Source: Euborellia annulipes (lineage: Eukaryota; Arthropoda; Insecta; Dermaptera; Anisolabididae). From it: DNA of 64,000 bases. The first letter of the stretch is position 1, and the number at the start of each line of letters is the position of its first letter. The stretch is taken from contig JAKCPI010001628.1 in assembly GCA_023213315.1 (NCBI GenBank), positions 62,001 through 126,000 of the forward strand, written 5' to 3'. Made by a program: the position numbers and the translations under genes. The notes under the pieces were generated by a model. The model searched no databases. It worked only from the letters and a program-made list of their open reading frames with translations, and was not told the DNA's origin. Of this stretch, positions 31,868 through 42,679 are shown piece after piece.

Positions 31868-32858
31868 CTCAATTAATTGGCATCCAATGAAATTAAAAAA
31901 CATTTTCATCACTTGAATCTAAAGAGCCACTCGTGATTTGATAATTATTTACGATAACCTGTTAATTTTTGAGTTCAGGCTTTCAGTTGTGTTATCATTA
32001 GTAAAAGATACCCTGCTAAATTTTATGAAAGTTTTGTCTGAAATAATTAGTAAATTATATATAATCTTAGTCATCTTACCAGGTCCTTCAAAATCTTTTT
32101 TCAATGAATCTCAAAAAGAAATTGTTGGAATTATTAAAAATAATAAAAAAAAGAAGAATCAATAAAAAAAAGTCTTCAAAAGTTGTTGAAGAACATTTTT
32201 CAAAAGATAATATTCTTATTTATCTTTCTATAAAATCCTGTTTCTTTTGCACAAATCACTTAAGCAAAAGGAGACAACATCAACAACAACAATAATAAAA
32301 AAGGGAAAATATAAAGCGAGGTGGGGGAATGAAAAGAGCAAGGCTTAACTTGGTGGGCAAAGTTGGCCTGGCCTCTTGTCACTCTCACCCACTAATGAGG
32401 TTTTTAAAAACAAGGGGGATAAAGAAACAAGGACTCCACTAATCCCAAATTAGCATAATCAGATGTGACTTAAAAAAAAAAACATCCCCTTCACCTTCTT
32501 TTTTTCTTCTCCATATTCATGAAGGGTAATCACTTGGAAATAATATGAATTGTCCTGTTTACCTCAAATTGCTTGCTTTTTTCAATAGAAACTTCAAAAA
32601 GTTCAGCCATTAAAAAAAATCAATTGATCGAATCATTTTTGGTGGGAATACGTGAACAAAGATGTTTCCGTTTATTACTCTCCATTTGTGTTTATTCCTT
32701 TAATTATATCATCGACTGCACTAAGCAGGATAAGCCGGATCCGAAATCGAACACGATTCAGGAGCTGCAAAAATTATTATCGGGAAGGGGAATGTAGGAA
32801 ATGAAATTCATTCATCCCCCAGTACAAACATTAAACATTAGATTCTTCTCCTCGTTTT
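31868..32858. other. Intronic stretch without recognised element
   Basis: Mostly AT-rich. The piece at 32300-32460 (AAAGTTGGCCTGGCCTCTTG) and a 35-codon run ending at a TAG at about 32795-32797 (KQDKPDPKSNTIQELQKLLS) look less random than the surroundings, but I recognise no product. Confidence 0.35.
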
Positions 32859-33137
32859 ACTTTCTCTTACCTCTATATAAGTTAATATATATAGAAAGAA
32901 AGTATTGGATTCATGTCAAAAATTCGATGTCGAGATTTTGACGGATTTTGATCATTTATTTTTTAGTTGTTCTTTATTTAAAATATATATTCTCATTTTG
33001 ATCTCAAAATTGTTTGAAGCACACTTTACTCTTGTACTTCATAGGAGATATAGGAGAAATGGTTGCCATGGTAACAAAATATAAATATTTTCCCATGTTT
33101 ATAAATTTACATCTCTCTTTTTTTTAACACTCACACT

Positions 33138-33674
33138 GGGGGGGAGGGAGCGAGCTCTATGGGAAGAATGTTTATAAGTTTCTTTTAGTTATATGACAAA
33201 TGGCTAGATGGCAATACTAGGCTAGTTCAAAATTTATCCTGTAGAGTTCGTTCCATTCGACAACAAAATAACATTTTTTATGAGTTTAATAACAAATACA
33301 TTATGTAAGTGGCTTAAAAATCTGGATATAAATGAATTGACTTTTATAAACTAATAAATTACTTTTAATTATAAATTTTTTACAATTTATAAATGACCTT
33401 TTGTTAAAAAAAAAATTTAATAGTATCAGGGGGGGGGGGCGTGCAATTCAAGTAACTAAAAAAGCTTGCAAAGTAAAGTGGCCGAGCGGGTTAAGTAGTC
33501 AGTATCAAAACATGTGAATTGCAACAAGCGCGAGTTCAAATCTCTCTGGGAGCAATTTTTTTTTCCCCTGCTTACTTTTAGTTCCATGAAACAGCGACAA
33601 GAGTATAGATGGTCCTAAACTTATAAACAATTTTTAACCTGGAGCTGCCCAATCTTGATTGTGTTTGATCTGTG
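33138..33674. mobile_element. Insertion inside the SINE-A copy
   Basis: 537 bp lie between two ACTCACACT words (33129-33137 and 33675-33683) that may be a target duplication, although the surroundings are low in complexity. It begins with a G-run and contains a C/G-homopolymer, like the hAT-type elements here, plus a tRNA-like segment near 33475-33558. Confidence 0.45.
33475..33558 (+). pseudogene. tRNA-like sequence (Ser/Leu type), degraded
   Basis: GTGGCCGAGCGGGTTAAG matches the A-box/D-arm of serine or leucine tRNA, and GCGAGTTCAAATCTCTC matches a B box with a 4-of-5-pair T stem. The acceptor ends (AAGTAAA and TGGGAGC) do not pair, so this is a tRNA pseudogene or a SINE head and not a working tRNA. 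Confidence 0.5.
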
Positions 33675-33971
33675 ACTCACACTCACACTCCCACACACAT
33701 TCACACAGTCTTTTCGACAACTCACGCCATATAAGACTTTGACGATAACGTTATTAATTAATATACATATTGAGGGTCCAGGCATTCTTATTTAAGCCAT
33801 TTGGTATTCAAATTTTAAAGTATAAATTTACAACTTGAATTTTAATATATCAACGGAAACTAAATATATGTTGACATAAAAAATCTGGTGTGACAAGCTC
33901 AGAACACAACTTTCGATTACCGAAATTAAGAGAAAGTCATGTGCTATGTGACCAGTCACACCAGATTTTTG

Positions 33972-34882
33972 TTAATACAGTGAACTCTCGATAATTCGAA
34001 TTTTCCGATAATACGAACTCTTCAGCTGTATATTTGGTTTGCGAATTAGCGAGAGTCGATTGTATATAGCGAGTAAGATAAATAAATTTGAACAAAATTT
34101 TCAACCTAAATTTTTTAAAACTCTACACTTTTCTCGATCACATCTTTTTATTATATTATTATCTCATAGTGATGTCATATCTAGTTTTAACCATCACCTA
34201 TCCAGACAAAGTGTCTATTCTTCTGGGTGAATGGTTTGCAAGGCACGGATAACGCATGTTTTAACACCAGGCCTAATATCTGTCGGATGTAAATTTACAG
34301 ATATGAAGATTATTTACTTTCCTTTCCTTAGATCTAAGAGAATGAAGCTTATCTAGGATATAAAGAACAATTATAACCGAGAGTAAAAAAAGGAATGAAT
34401 CTCAGTGTGGTTATCAGTAGTTTAGACCCGCCCATATCCTTTTGCTGATAGCCCTGGCCATTTATAGCCTCCCCTCTTGGTTAGATTGCATGTATTTCAA
34501 AGTGAACATTTCCTTATACATATCTCATATGAGATCTAAGCCCCTCCCCCTCCTTCCGAGTCGTCTTCAAGATAAAGTAGCCAAGAGAGAGAGACGAGAG
34601 ATTCATCTCATATTGCAGCCAGCCTTGGCCAACATTTATAACACTACACGACGTTTCAAACCAATAAAATTTATCTAAATGTTCAATAACTTGAAAGCAA
34701 TATAAAATCGTCATTTGATTTTTTTTTTTTTTTTTTTGATCTTCTCATCCTGACTTTCTCTTTTCCTTGTAGGATTTTTAATAATAATCTTGATAAAGAT
34801 ATGACGTCCATCTGTCATTTACTGATACATTCTAAATAAAATATTATCTTATTATAGTTTTCATAAAACATTATATTTAAAA
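33972..34882. other. Intronic stretch without recognised element
   Basis: GATAATTCGAATTTTCCGAT near 33990 is the common Tc/pogo-type end wording, but no partner end was found. The piece at about 34430-34650 is GC-richer and apparently single-copy. No gene seen. Confidence 0.4.
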
Positions 34883-35531
34883 AAATCTGGTGTGACTGGC
34901 GCACAGCACACAACTTTCTCTTACCTTCGGTATTCGAAAGTTGTGTTCTGTGCTTGTAACACCAGATTTTTCGTGTCGACATATATTTAGTTTCCGCCAA
35001 TGTATTAGCATTCAAGATATACAATTTATAAACAGAAAAATATTTATATTTTGTTACCATGGCAACCATTTCTCCTATCTTTCCCTATGAAGTACAAGCG
35101 TAAAGTGGGCTTCAGACAATTTTGAGAGCAAAATGAGAATATAGATTTGAAAGAGCATCTAAAAAATAATTGATTTTTGAATTTTAATCAAAATCGTTAG
35201 AGCGAATTTTGAGAAAATCGAAAAAAACTGAAAAAGTGTATCAGAAAAGTACTAGTACTCTTTGGCCGATTTTGATTAAAAGCTTATTTTCACGCCCTAG
35301 GCGGGTGACTAACTTAAATATAAAATTTCAACCTCATAGCTCAATTCCTTCATGCTTAAAATTGAACACACACACACACACAGACAGACCATGTCGCGAA
35401 AACCACTTTTTTGGATTCAGGGGACCTCAAAACGTGAAGATCCATCAAAATCTCGACATCGAATTTTTGACATGAATCCAATCCTTTCTCTCTATATATA
35501 TATTACATATATACATAGGTAAGAGAAAGTA
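34883..35531 (+). repeat. Family 1, full-length copy (649 bp)
   Basis: The 5' hairpin AATCTGGTGTGACTGGCGCA to TAACACCAGATTTT leads. Then come ATATATTTAGTTTCCG, TTTGTTACCATGGCAACCAT, AAAAAATAATTGATTTTTGA, AACTTAAATATAAAATTTCA, CACAGACAGACCATGTCGCG, TCTCGACATCGAATTTTTGA and the 3' hairpin CTTTCTCTC to GGTAAGAGAAAG. No ORF of consequence. Neither terminal inverted repeats nor a target duplication is visible. Confidence 0.9.
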
Positions 35532-35635
35532 AAATTAATATAGGCCGCAAGAACTTTGGTTTTATAACGGAAAAAATTTTCTTTTAATTTCTCTGAAATT
35601 GCAATGAAAAAATTAATATTAAAATTTTGGACTTG

Positions 35636-35939
35636 CCCGAGTAAAAATGATTAAAAATGACCGAGGGATCCACACGCCCGCAGCAGGTCTGCATAGTGAA
35701 CCTTTAGAGACATACATGGATATACACGCCCACACCAGGGGCACACATGGATATACACGCCCACACCAGGAACACACATTTTTCTTCTGGTCACTTTCGA
35801 TCTACTGTGTGTCTCTGGCAGGCGTGTGTATCCCTGTGGGTCCTGGTGTGGACTTGTATATCCCTTTGTGTCCCTCAAGGTTCGTCTGCATAGTGAATCC
35901 ACATGATCCCTCGATCATTTTTATTCATTTTTACTCGGG
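35636..35939. mobile_element. Foldback MITE with internal minisatellite
   Basis: CCCGAGTAAAAATGA at 35636 returns inverted at 35939, with arms continuing past GCATAGTGAA. The GC-rich centre repeats ATGGATATACACGCCCACAC twice, 34 bp apart. The long open frames across it are read on both strands and come from this composition, so they are not taken as genes. Confidence 0.7.
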
Positions 35940-36189
35940 TGGTTATTTTTCTACCTTTTTGCTAGGGCTCAGAGGAGAGAAAGAAGATTTTTTCAATATT
36001 CCTTTCCTACCCCTCCCCCACTTCATCGGACATATTTATTGTATTTGTCGAGTATGAATTGAAGATCAACCACACTATAAATCCTGCCTTCTTAAACTTG
36101 AGAGAAGTAGGAGTCAAGCGTGAGCTCTTCCCTTCACTCAACTTTATTTGGTTGCCTAAATGCCAGGCGTCCCCATTATTTCGACCAAA

Positions 36190-36550
36190 AGAAAATAAAT
36201 ATTTACTTTATTTCTCTTACCTATAATATAATAATTAGCTGATCGAATAACCTCGCAATGAAAAATTAATATTATATTTTATATAAGCTTATAGAAAGAA
36301 ATTATTGCATTCATGTTGAGATTTTAATGAAAATATACGCTTTGAGGTTTTCTGATTTTTTTTTTTTAACACTCACACTTTTTTTCCCAATCTCACTCAT
36401 ACTCACACACACATTCACACAGTATATTCGAAAATTCAGGCCATATAAGACTTTGACGAGGATCCGGATTTTTTTTTTTAAAGTAAATAATAAAAAAGTT
36501 TCGACATCGAATTTTTGACATGATTGTAATATTTTCTCACTATATAGGTA
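36190..36550. repeat. Family 1 end fragments around a SINE-A tail
   Basis: A minus-strand 3' end (TTTCTCTTACCTATAA, AAATTATTGCATTCATGTTG) and a plus-strand 3' end (CGACATCGAATTTTTGACAT to GGTAAGAAGTAAAA) face each other, with a SINE-A tail in minus orientation at about 36354-36462 between them. Confidence 0.65.
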
Positions 36551-37199
36551 AGAAGTAAAAAAAAAAAAACATTTGTTTTGGAAAAAAAAAAACGTTAATT
36601 TTGAAATTACTGTTGAATTTATATTAGATGACCAAAATAGCCAACCTCCGATTTATTTTAGTAGTATAAGTATTAATTAAATATTTACTTTTCCTTTACA
36701 TTATTGAAATTAAAGCAAATCGTACAAAGGCCCCTTCAATTTCATAGCGGTATATTAACTATAAAAATTTTTATATTGATTCGGAGTTTATAAAGTTGTT
36801 TTAAGGGAACATAAATAAATATAATATTTATTATATAGGGTAGTATTTTTTTTTTTTAATAAATCAAAATATATTTTTATTTATTCAGAAAGCCATAAAA
36901 CCTCGTTTTATCGTAAAAATCAATAACCCTTCTATATAAAAAATACATTTGTGGCTGACCAAATGGTTTATGTGGTGGGCATTAAAAAAAATTCAATTTA
37001 TTTATTTATTATTATTTTTAATATCAAGTAATAGTAAAATTTCTTTAAAAAAAAATTGTCTTAAAATTTCTGACTTTTCAAAATTTAATAGATGTATTAT
37101 GTCCTGATAATGAATTTCACCCTCATGTCTATCTGAACCGAGACAAGGGCGAAGAGCCTCTCTCCAAGCTGGAGATCTTAAACTTATTGTTGAAGTGCA
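36551..37199. other. Intronic stretch without recognised element
   Basis: AT-rich. AAAGCCATAAAACCTCGTTT near 36890 resembles the end of the MITE at 219-505. Nothing else recognised. Confidence 0.4.
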
Positions 37200-37237
37200 G
37201 GCAGCCAAAAATAAAACACTCTCGATTCTCTGTATGT

Positions 37238-37282
37238 GTTCAGACGTTTCGGGCAAAATTTATTCACCCATCCTCAGTGAAC
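37238..37282 (-). ncRNA. Hammerhead-ribozyme-like motif
   Basis: On the minus strand: GTTCA, CTGAGGA, TGGG-loop-CCC, GAAA, CGTC, TGAAC. Stem I is 5 perfect base pairs (GTTCA/TGAAC) and all core bases are present. Stem II is weak (3 bp with a 13-base loop). Confidence 0.5.
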
Positions 37283-37398
37283 AATTCTATTGAGAGAGAG
37301 TTAAGACTCTATAATTATACAGAGTTGGTATTTTAATTTTACTTGGTATTCTATTGAATTAAATAAAATGATGATAAATGAGTTTAAAAGTTTTTATA

Positions 37399-37905
37399 CG
37401 AGGGCAGGTCAATAAGTCCGTGAAACACAGGTTTTTGGATAAAAAATTATTTAATTTTTCAACGTAGTCTCCTTTGAGCTCTACACACTTTGTCCAATGT
37501 TTCTCCAATTTTTTTCATCCCTTCCAAAAAATAAGATTTGTCGAGGGCATCAAAATTGAGATGATTTCATCGTTGGAGTCAAATCTCTTTCCGCCGAGGC
37601 CTTTTTTCAGATTTGAAAACAAGAAATAGTCATTCGGGGCTAAATCCGGAGAATAGGGCGGATGAGGGAGCAATTCCCAATTCATGGATTTTTGCCATGG
37701 AAACTGAAAATTCACTTTTTTCCATTTTCTTCTCAAATCACAAGGTAGTCTGCTATTAATGAATGTCAAACAAAAACTAAAAGATCCAGCTGGTTCAAAT
37801 TTCGACAGGAGTCAGCTGATAGTTGCCTGCTGACAGCAGCAGTGTTGCCATTTCAGTTAAGAGGCGGGAAATTCAAAAAGTCACGGACTTATTGACCTAC
37901 CCTCG
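37399..37905 (-). mobile_element. mariner-like element, internally deleted (507 bp)
   Basis: TA-flanked (37397-37398 and 37906-37907), with 25-bp inverted ends CGAGGGCAGGTCAATAAGTC and GACTTATTGACCTACCCTCG. Full mariners are about 1.3 kb, so some 800 bp of transposase sequence is missing. A second, older copy is at 47394-47884. Confidence 0.9.
37445..37725 (-). pseudogene. mariner transposase remnant
   Basis: Minus strand. It starts with the N-terminal MEKSEF-like start at 37725 and is fused by the deletion to the C-terminal catalytic part: ELLPHPPYSPDLAPNDYFLF, then LKKGLGGKRFDSNDE. YSPDLAP holds the third aspartate of the mariner D,D34D triad, but the first two are deleted. The start and the catalytic part are in different frames, and another shift follows NDEI. 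The normal stop after GDYVEK is also lost. It cannot make active transposase but keeps ends an enzyme could recognise. Confidence 0.85.
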
Positions 37906-38077
37906 TAATATTAAAATTTGTTATTTTAATATGTGAAGAATCGCATTACTTACTTTTGATATTATAAAAACTTTTGAACACATATATCATCATATTATTT
38001 AATTAAATAAAATACAAAGTAGATTAAATTACCAACTATGTATAATTATATAGACTTAACGCTATCTCAATAGAATA

Positions 38078-38122
38078 ATTCACTGAGGATGGGTGAATAA
38101 ATTTTGCACGAAACGTCTCAAC
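38078..38122 (+). ncRNA. Hammerhead-ribozyme-like motif, decayed
   Basis: The partner of 37238-37282 in the other foldback arm: CTGAGGA (38083-38089), GAAACGTC kept, but stem II reads GGG/CAC and stem I TTCA/TCAA, so both helices are weakened. Confidence 0.4.
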
Positions 38123-38156
38123 ATTCACAGAGAATCGAGAGTGTTTTATTTTTGCC

Positions 38157-38689
38157 TTTCACATCCTTCACAATATATTTTCAGCCATTAAATATATTTA
38201 TTTCTTAAATTTACTCAAAGTCCTTTTGGAGACCCCTTATAACTAATATACTGGCTTATAGTGGCTGTTATGTTATATCTTAAAGCAGTCTAATAACTGT
38301 CAAGATGAAATGCGGAAACTTATAGGGCGGTATAGTAGTCAGGAGTTAATGAACTTGGTACTCTATAATCTCTAAAGTTATTGGAGAAACCCTTAAACTT
38401 ATTCTTCGACTCCGATTGAGATGATATTATTTTTATAAGCTTATGTGTTTCAATTGAAATATATAACAATTTTGTTGATTGCGGTTTAATTAAATTAAAA
38501 AGAGATGTTTTCCAATACACAAACTAAATCAGCTGCTAGTTTGATAAAAAAAAAAATAAAGATTAGAACTATACACTGAAATTAAAGGTGTAAAAAAAAA
38601 GAATCAATATCTCCGATGATTACAAACAGGCAGCACACAAAAATAGATTTTAAAGCTGAGAGTTTGATTGAGAAATGACCTTTTTATCT
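38157..38689. other. Intronic stretch without recognised element
   Basis: AT-rich, no repeat or coding signal noticed. Confidence 0.4.
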
Positions 38690-39010
38690 GTATGTCTGGG
38701 ACTTTTATTTATACGTTCGGTGCACGTAGAACGGGATTAATTTAAAGGGGATGTCGGCCTGTTTACAATTTCTATTCAATATCGAGGACCGCAACTTGAG
38801 ATGAGCCCCACCATCCGGCTAATTTACTGCCTCTTGTCCCGGGATTACAATTCGTTAATACCAGCCGGACATGCCAACGGCAGCCGCCACCTAATCCGAT
38901 AAACTGGCAGAAATAGGCGATAATTACCGACGTATGCGAATGCCAGGGGAATTAGCAAATAACCGCGGGGCCCTCTCGACCTTCTGCCTTCCAAACCCTC
39001 CACTCCCCCC
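38690..39010 (+). promoter_or_regulatory. GC-rich single-copy block
   Basis: About 320 bp of GC-rich, complex, non-repeated sequence (TCGGCCTGTTTACAATTTCT, CCAGCCGGACATGCCAACGG, CAAATAACCGCGGGG) lies in an AT-rich repeat-filled intron and is stop-rich in all frames. It contains a forkhead-like TGTTTAC and several ATTA homeodomain cores. A conserved enhancer is a reasonable hypothesis from composition only. Confidence 0.25.
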
Positions 39011-39724
39011 CCCCCACCACCACAGCACACCAAACATACCACCCTCTCTTTCTCTTCCTACTGGAGATAGATGTCTATTCAAAAGGAAGGGTCAAATAAA
39101 TTTATGATTGTTAATTAGAAATGGAAAATCCCTTTGTTTGCGGTCTCTCATATGATTTATTCATTCATTCTTGCTAATAATCCTTAAAATACATATAAAT
39201 TTTATTTTATAAGAAAATGTCAACGCATTTTCTAACTATTCTTAGTAGGTGATAGACAAATATTTTTACCTTTGACAGATCTCGTCTCGTTAAAGATGAA
39301 AAAAAGACAATACATCATAACCAACCAATTTAGGGAAACTTCTTTATTCATGGCAGAGGTCATGCCTCTTAAAGCGTTACAAAACGCTTCATCCCCTCCC
39401 TCCACTCCTTCAAAGCCACTCGGTTGAGCTAGGAAGAGAGACGCAAAAGTCCAGCAAATTTAGATTAAAAAAAAAAATAAAATAAGACGACTAACACTAG
39501 ACTCATCACATTTATAACTTGAAATAAGTAAAAAATTCAATAGATGGCAAAATTGAAAATTGTTTAAACAGATCCCGACGTTTTTTTGTTTTGTTTTTTT
39601 ACTATGAATGTGAACTTTCCCTTCTCTATTAAAAGCACGGTGTTTTTTTATTTTTATATCCTTGGTTCTGATTAAAATAAATTTCAAATATTATAGATAT
39701 TATAGAAGGACGTGGAAATACAGG
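39011..39724. other. Intronic stretch without recognised element
   Basis: Starts with a C-homopolymer and pyrimidine-rich DNA, then AT-rich. No gene or repeat recognised. Confidence 0.4.
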
Positions 39725-39850
39725 CAGTCAAAAATAAAACACTCTCGATTCTCTGTGAATGTTCAGACGTTTCGTGCAAAATTTATTGGCCCATCCTCAG
39801 TGAACAATTCTATTGAAAGAGAGTTAAGTCTCTATAATTATATGGACGTT
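39725..39850 (+). repeat. Single arm of the 37200 foldback family
   Basis: AAAATAAAACACTCTCGATT, TTCAGACGTTTCGTGC and CAATTCTATTGAAAGAGAGT match the left arm at 37206-37320. It carries the hammerhead-like motif at 39761-39805 on the minus strand (stem I GTTCA/TGAAC intact, stem II weakened). Confidence 0.75.
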
Positions 39851-40702
39851 AGTGTGTAGAAAAAAATAAAAATGCAGAGGGAATATGTTAATGTGATAAT
39901 GATAATTAATGGTATTTTATTATGACTATGTAGTATTCTATTTAATTAAATACTGTAATATGATGATATATGAGTTTAAAAGTGTTTATTATATTAAAAT
40001 TTGCTTTCATAGCTAGATATAATCGAGTAATGTGAAGAATGCAAAAAAAAAAAAAAAAAAAAAAAAAACCTATTTGAATTTTATAGCGAATTAATAGGTA
40101 TTTTCATAATCTTAAAAATTTCCATTGATTCTTCATTTTCTTCTGTCCTCGCCTTCTTCCCGCGATGCGGGGTCGGCGGACCTCACTTTTTCCCTCCATC
40201 CCTATCATGCGTTTTTGCGACCGGAAGAATTAGGACAGGCCGGCCCGTCGCTTGGTAAATGTTAAAAAAGAAGAAAGAGACAGACATACAAATAACTAAA
40301 GGACTGCCTGTCCCTCAGGCAGCTCGTGGTCGCCATCCACGTACCCACAAGATATGGGCCTCTGAGCGAAAAAATGTTCATTGATTATTTTCTTTATTTT
40401 TACTTTGACCGGAGAGAAGAGCAAGAGTCACCAATATTTCTGTTGTCAAGTACAAAAGGTATTTCGGATCGGGCAAAAAAAAAAAAAACAAAGAAAATAC
40501 AAGACTAACAAGGCAATAAAAAGCAAAACAAAACAATTAGCTCCAGGTCAAGTTATAGTTAGATAAGATTAGCGATCTGATGTTTTTTGATTGTAAAAAA
40601 TCTCGATTTAAAAGATTAATTTTAATGGAATTTTAAAAAGCTCAATATCAGATATTGATAATTTGAAATTCCCTCCTATAAAATTTGTTAAAGTTTATTA
40701 AA
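39851..40702. other. Intronic stretch without recognised element
   Basis: A 30-base A run at 40043-40068 and a GC-richer piece at about 40140-40350 (CGCGATGCGGGGTCGGCGGA, CCGGCCCGTCGCTTGG) that looks like part of an unidentified mobile element. No ORF recognised. Confidence 0.4.
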
Positions 40703-41361
40703 AAATCTGGTGTGACTGGCGCACAGCACACAACTTTCTCTTACCTTCGGTAATCGAAAGTTGTGTACTGTGCTTGTCACACCAGATTTTTTGTGTCGAC
40801 ATATATTTAGTTCCCGACAGTAGGGAACATTTGAATTCAGATGTAAAATTTATAAGTATGGGAAAATATTTATATTTTGTTACCATGGCAACCATTTCTC
40901 CTATCTTCCCTATGAAATACAAGAGTAAAGTGGTCTTCAGAAGATTTCAATCGCAAAATGAGAATATACATTTTAAAGAGCATCTAAAAAATAATTGATT
41001 TTTGAATTTAAAAAAAATCGTTGGAGCAAATTTTGAGAAAATCGAAAAAAACTGAAAAGTACATCAGTAAAGTACTAGTAATCTTTGGCCGATTTTGATT
41101 AAAAGCTTATTTTTCCGGTCCCGGGGGGTGTTTAAGTTAAATATAGAATTTCAACCTCGTAGCTCAATTCCTTCATGCTTAAAATTGAACACACACCCAC
41201 CCACCCACACACAGACAGACCATGTCGCGAAAACCACTTTTTGGATTCAGGGGACCTCAAAACGTGAAGATCCATCAAAATCTCGACATCGAATTTTTGA
41301 CATGAATCCAATACTTTCTCTCTATATATATATTACATATATACATAGGTAAGAGAAAGTA
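40703..41361 (+). repeat. Family 1, full-length copy (659 bp)
   Basis: Complete from AAATCTGGTGTGACTGGCGC to GGTAAGAGAAAGTAAAA and colinear with 34883-35531. The 5' hairpin is the clearest here: ACTTTCTCTTACC, TTCGGTAATCGAAAGTTGTG, GTCACACCAGATTTT. Confidence 0.9.
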
Positions 41362-42123
41362 AAAATAGAAAATAATAATAATTCAGAGAAGGATTGTATC
41401 TTTGCTTTGACTTGTTAATTGTAACTTGTGACCTTTTTAATAGCAAAGAGAGAAAGAGAAAGGAAATTAAATGGAAAGTTTGTGACCTGGGACTAATTTA
41501 ATAATTGATAGCCTTCTATTGGATGCAAGTGGCCTGAGTTTCTTAGGCAGAGGGACGATTGTGATCAGCATCCGGACGGGTCCTCCCATCCCTGGCTAAT
41601 TTCAATCAGACTGTAGAATGGGTGGAGGGTGGGTCTGCCGCTAATGGCTGATCGGCGTTCCGGATCAGCGACACGCTCCGTTCCGGCTTTAATTTATCGA
41701 TGGCCCTGAAACACCCTGGTGGGTCAAGCAAGCTAACCAACCCACCCACCCACCCACCCCTAACGACGACCGTCCCCTCTTTTCTTTGCCTGGTGGCGTT
41801 CGAGACTTGGAAATTCGATTCACATTAAACCAAAATTATTGGTCATTTGAGTCGTTTTCCATGTCATGTTAAATTTTGTTGTTTATCTATAAAACCTGGA
41901 GAAAGTAGAATTTAATAATTGAGTGGTCCAAAGCAAAAGTGGAACAAGTACAAAAAAAAGTAAACAATTTTCTTATTTTTCCATTTTTGGATAGTAAATT
42001 ATGGTAATTATTCCATGTAATAATGAACCATGTCCGAATTTCAATAATAATCCTCCAGAGTGCACCAGTTCCTTAAATCTGAAAAAAATCTAAAAATCCA
42101 AAAATGTGAAAATAAAATTTAGA
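41362..42123 (+). promoter_or_regulatory. Interval with a GC-rich single-copy block (41440-41830)
   Basis: A complex, non-repeated block (GATCAGCATCCGGACGGGTC, GGCTGATCGGCGTTCCGGAT, CGACACGCTCCGTTCCGG) ends in a (CCCA)n microsatellite near 41740. No open frame with coding character was seen. Composition and uniqueness suggest an enhancer or conserved element; this is a hypothesis. Confidence 0.25.
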
Positions 42124-42236
42124 TTGTGTACTTAGATAAAGTATAATATAAGTTCTTAGTGATTGCAGAGATGTAAAATAAATATAAATATAAATGTTGT
42201 ATATTTTAAGAGGAATTAAATAGAAGGCTTTAAGGG
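42124..42236 (+). repeat. Dispersed repeat, partner of 1-112
   Basis: Shares TTCTTAGTGATTGCAGAGAT-type and TTTTAAGAGGAATTAAATAG words in order with 1-112. Confidence 0.7.
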
Positions 42237-42679
42237 GGTTCAGGAGCGACCTCTAAACTTACTTTAAAAAAAAAAGTAGACTATTTTTATAAGGAATTTT
42301 TCAATGCGGTTTTTTTTAAATGAATTAAATTCATAAGAGATTATAGGGGGGACATCGCGCTATAATTTTTTTAATGACTTATTAAAAAATTATCGTAATT
42401 AATTTTTTTGTTATCAAGCAAATACAAAAAAAACAATCCGTCCCAATAATCTTTAATTTTTTTAAATTTAAAAATGAATTTATTGTTATTATTAATCACA
42501 TATTAATTAAGAAATTTTTAAAATAAGCTTAGATGATTTATTTAAAAATCAAATTTCAAATTAGTTCAGCATTCTTGGGTATGATACAGTCACATTTATT
42601 TGTTAAATATTTTTATGAAAGTCACTGTTGGAAGTTAGTTAGAGATGACATTTGTAAGAAAAAATAAATTTTTTTTTTG
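42237..42679. other. Intronic stretch without recognised element
   Basis: AT-rich, no repeat or gene noticed. Confidence 0.4.

Larger units (their letters stand above)
33112..33820 (-). mobile_element. SINE-A copy, itself interrupted, with 12-bp duplication
   Basis: TATAAATTTACA flanks it at 33100-33111 and 33821-33832. The poly-A side is at 33115-33128. After the internal insertion the SINE resumes (ACATTCACACAGTCTTTTCG, GGTCCAGGCATTCTTATTTA) and stops before the tRNA-like head, so it is 5'-truncated. Confidence 0.75.
32859..33971 (-). repeat. Family 1 copy with nested SINE insertion
   Basis: The 3' end (TACTTTCTCTTACCTC) is at 32859 and the 5' hairpin ends at 33971 (GTCACACCAGATTTT). The family middle is deleted near 32955, and a SINE-A with its own insertion lies at 33112-33820. 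Confidence 0.8.
37200..38156. mobile_element. Foldback with hammerhead-like arms, split by a mariner copy
   Basis: GGCAGCCAAAAATAAAACAC at 37200 returns inverted at 38156; the arms of about 130 bp contain ACTCTCGATTCTCTGT and the hammerhead-like motifs at 37238-37282 (minus) and 38078-38122 (plus). A mariner copy (37399-37905) lies in the loop. A single arm of the same family is at 39725-39850. Confidence 0.75.

Noticed and set aside
32573..32797. Terminal exon of a small gene ending QELQKLLSGRGM
   Set aside because: An AG before the GATAAGCC stretch could be an acceptor, but there is no pyrimidine tract of note, no known family and no partner exon. Kept only as a remark.
33475..33558. tRNA gene of Ser/Leu type
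   Set aside because: A and B boxes are recognisable but the acceptor stem does not pair, and it sits inside a nested mobile element.
35647..36057. 136-codon frame and its 83-codon antisense partner
   Set aside because: They lie across the inverted repeats and minisatellite of the foldback at 35636, are open on both strands, and match nothing.
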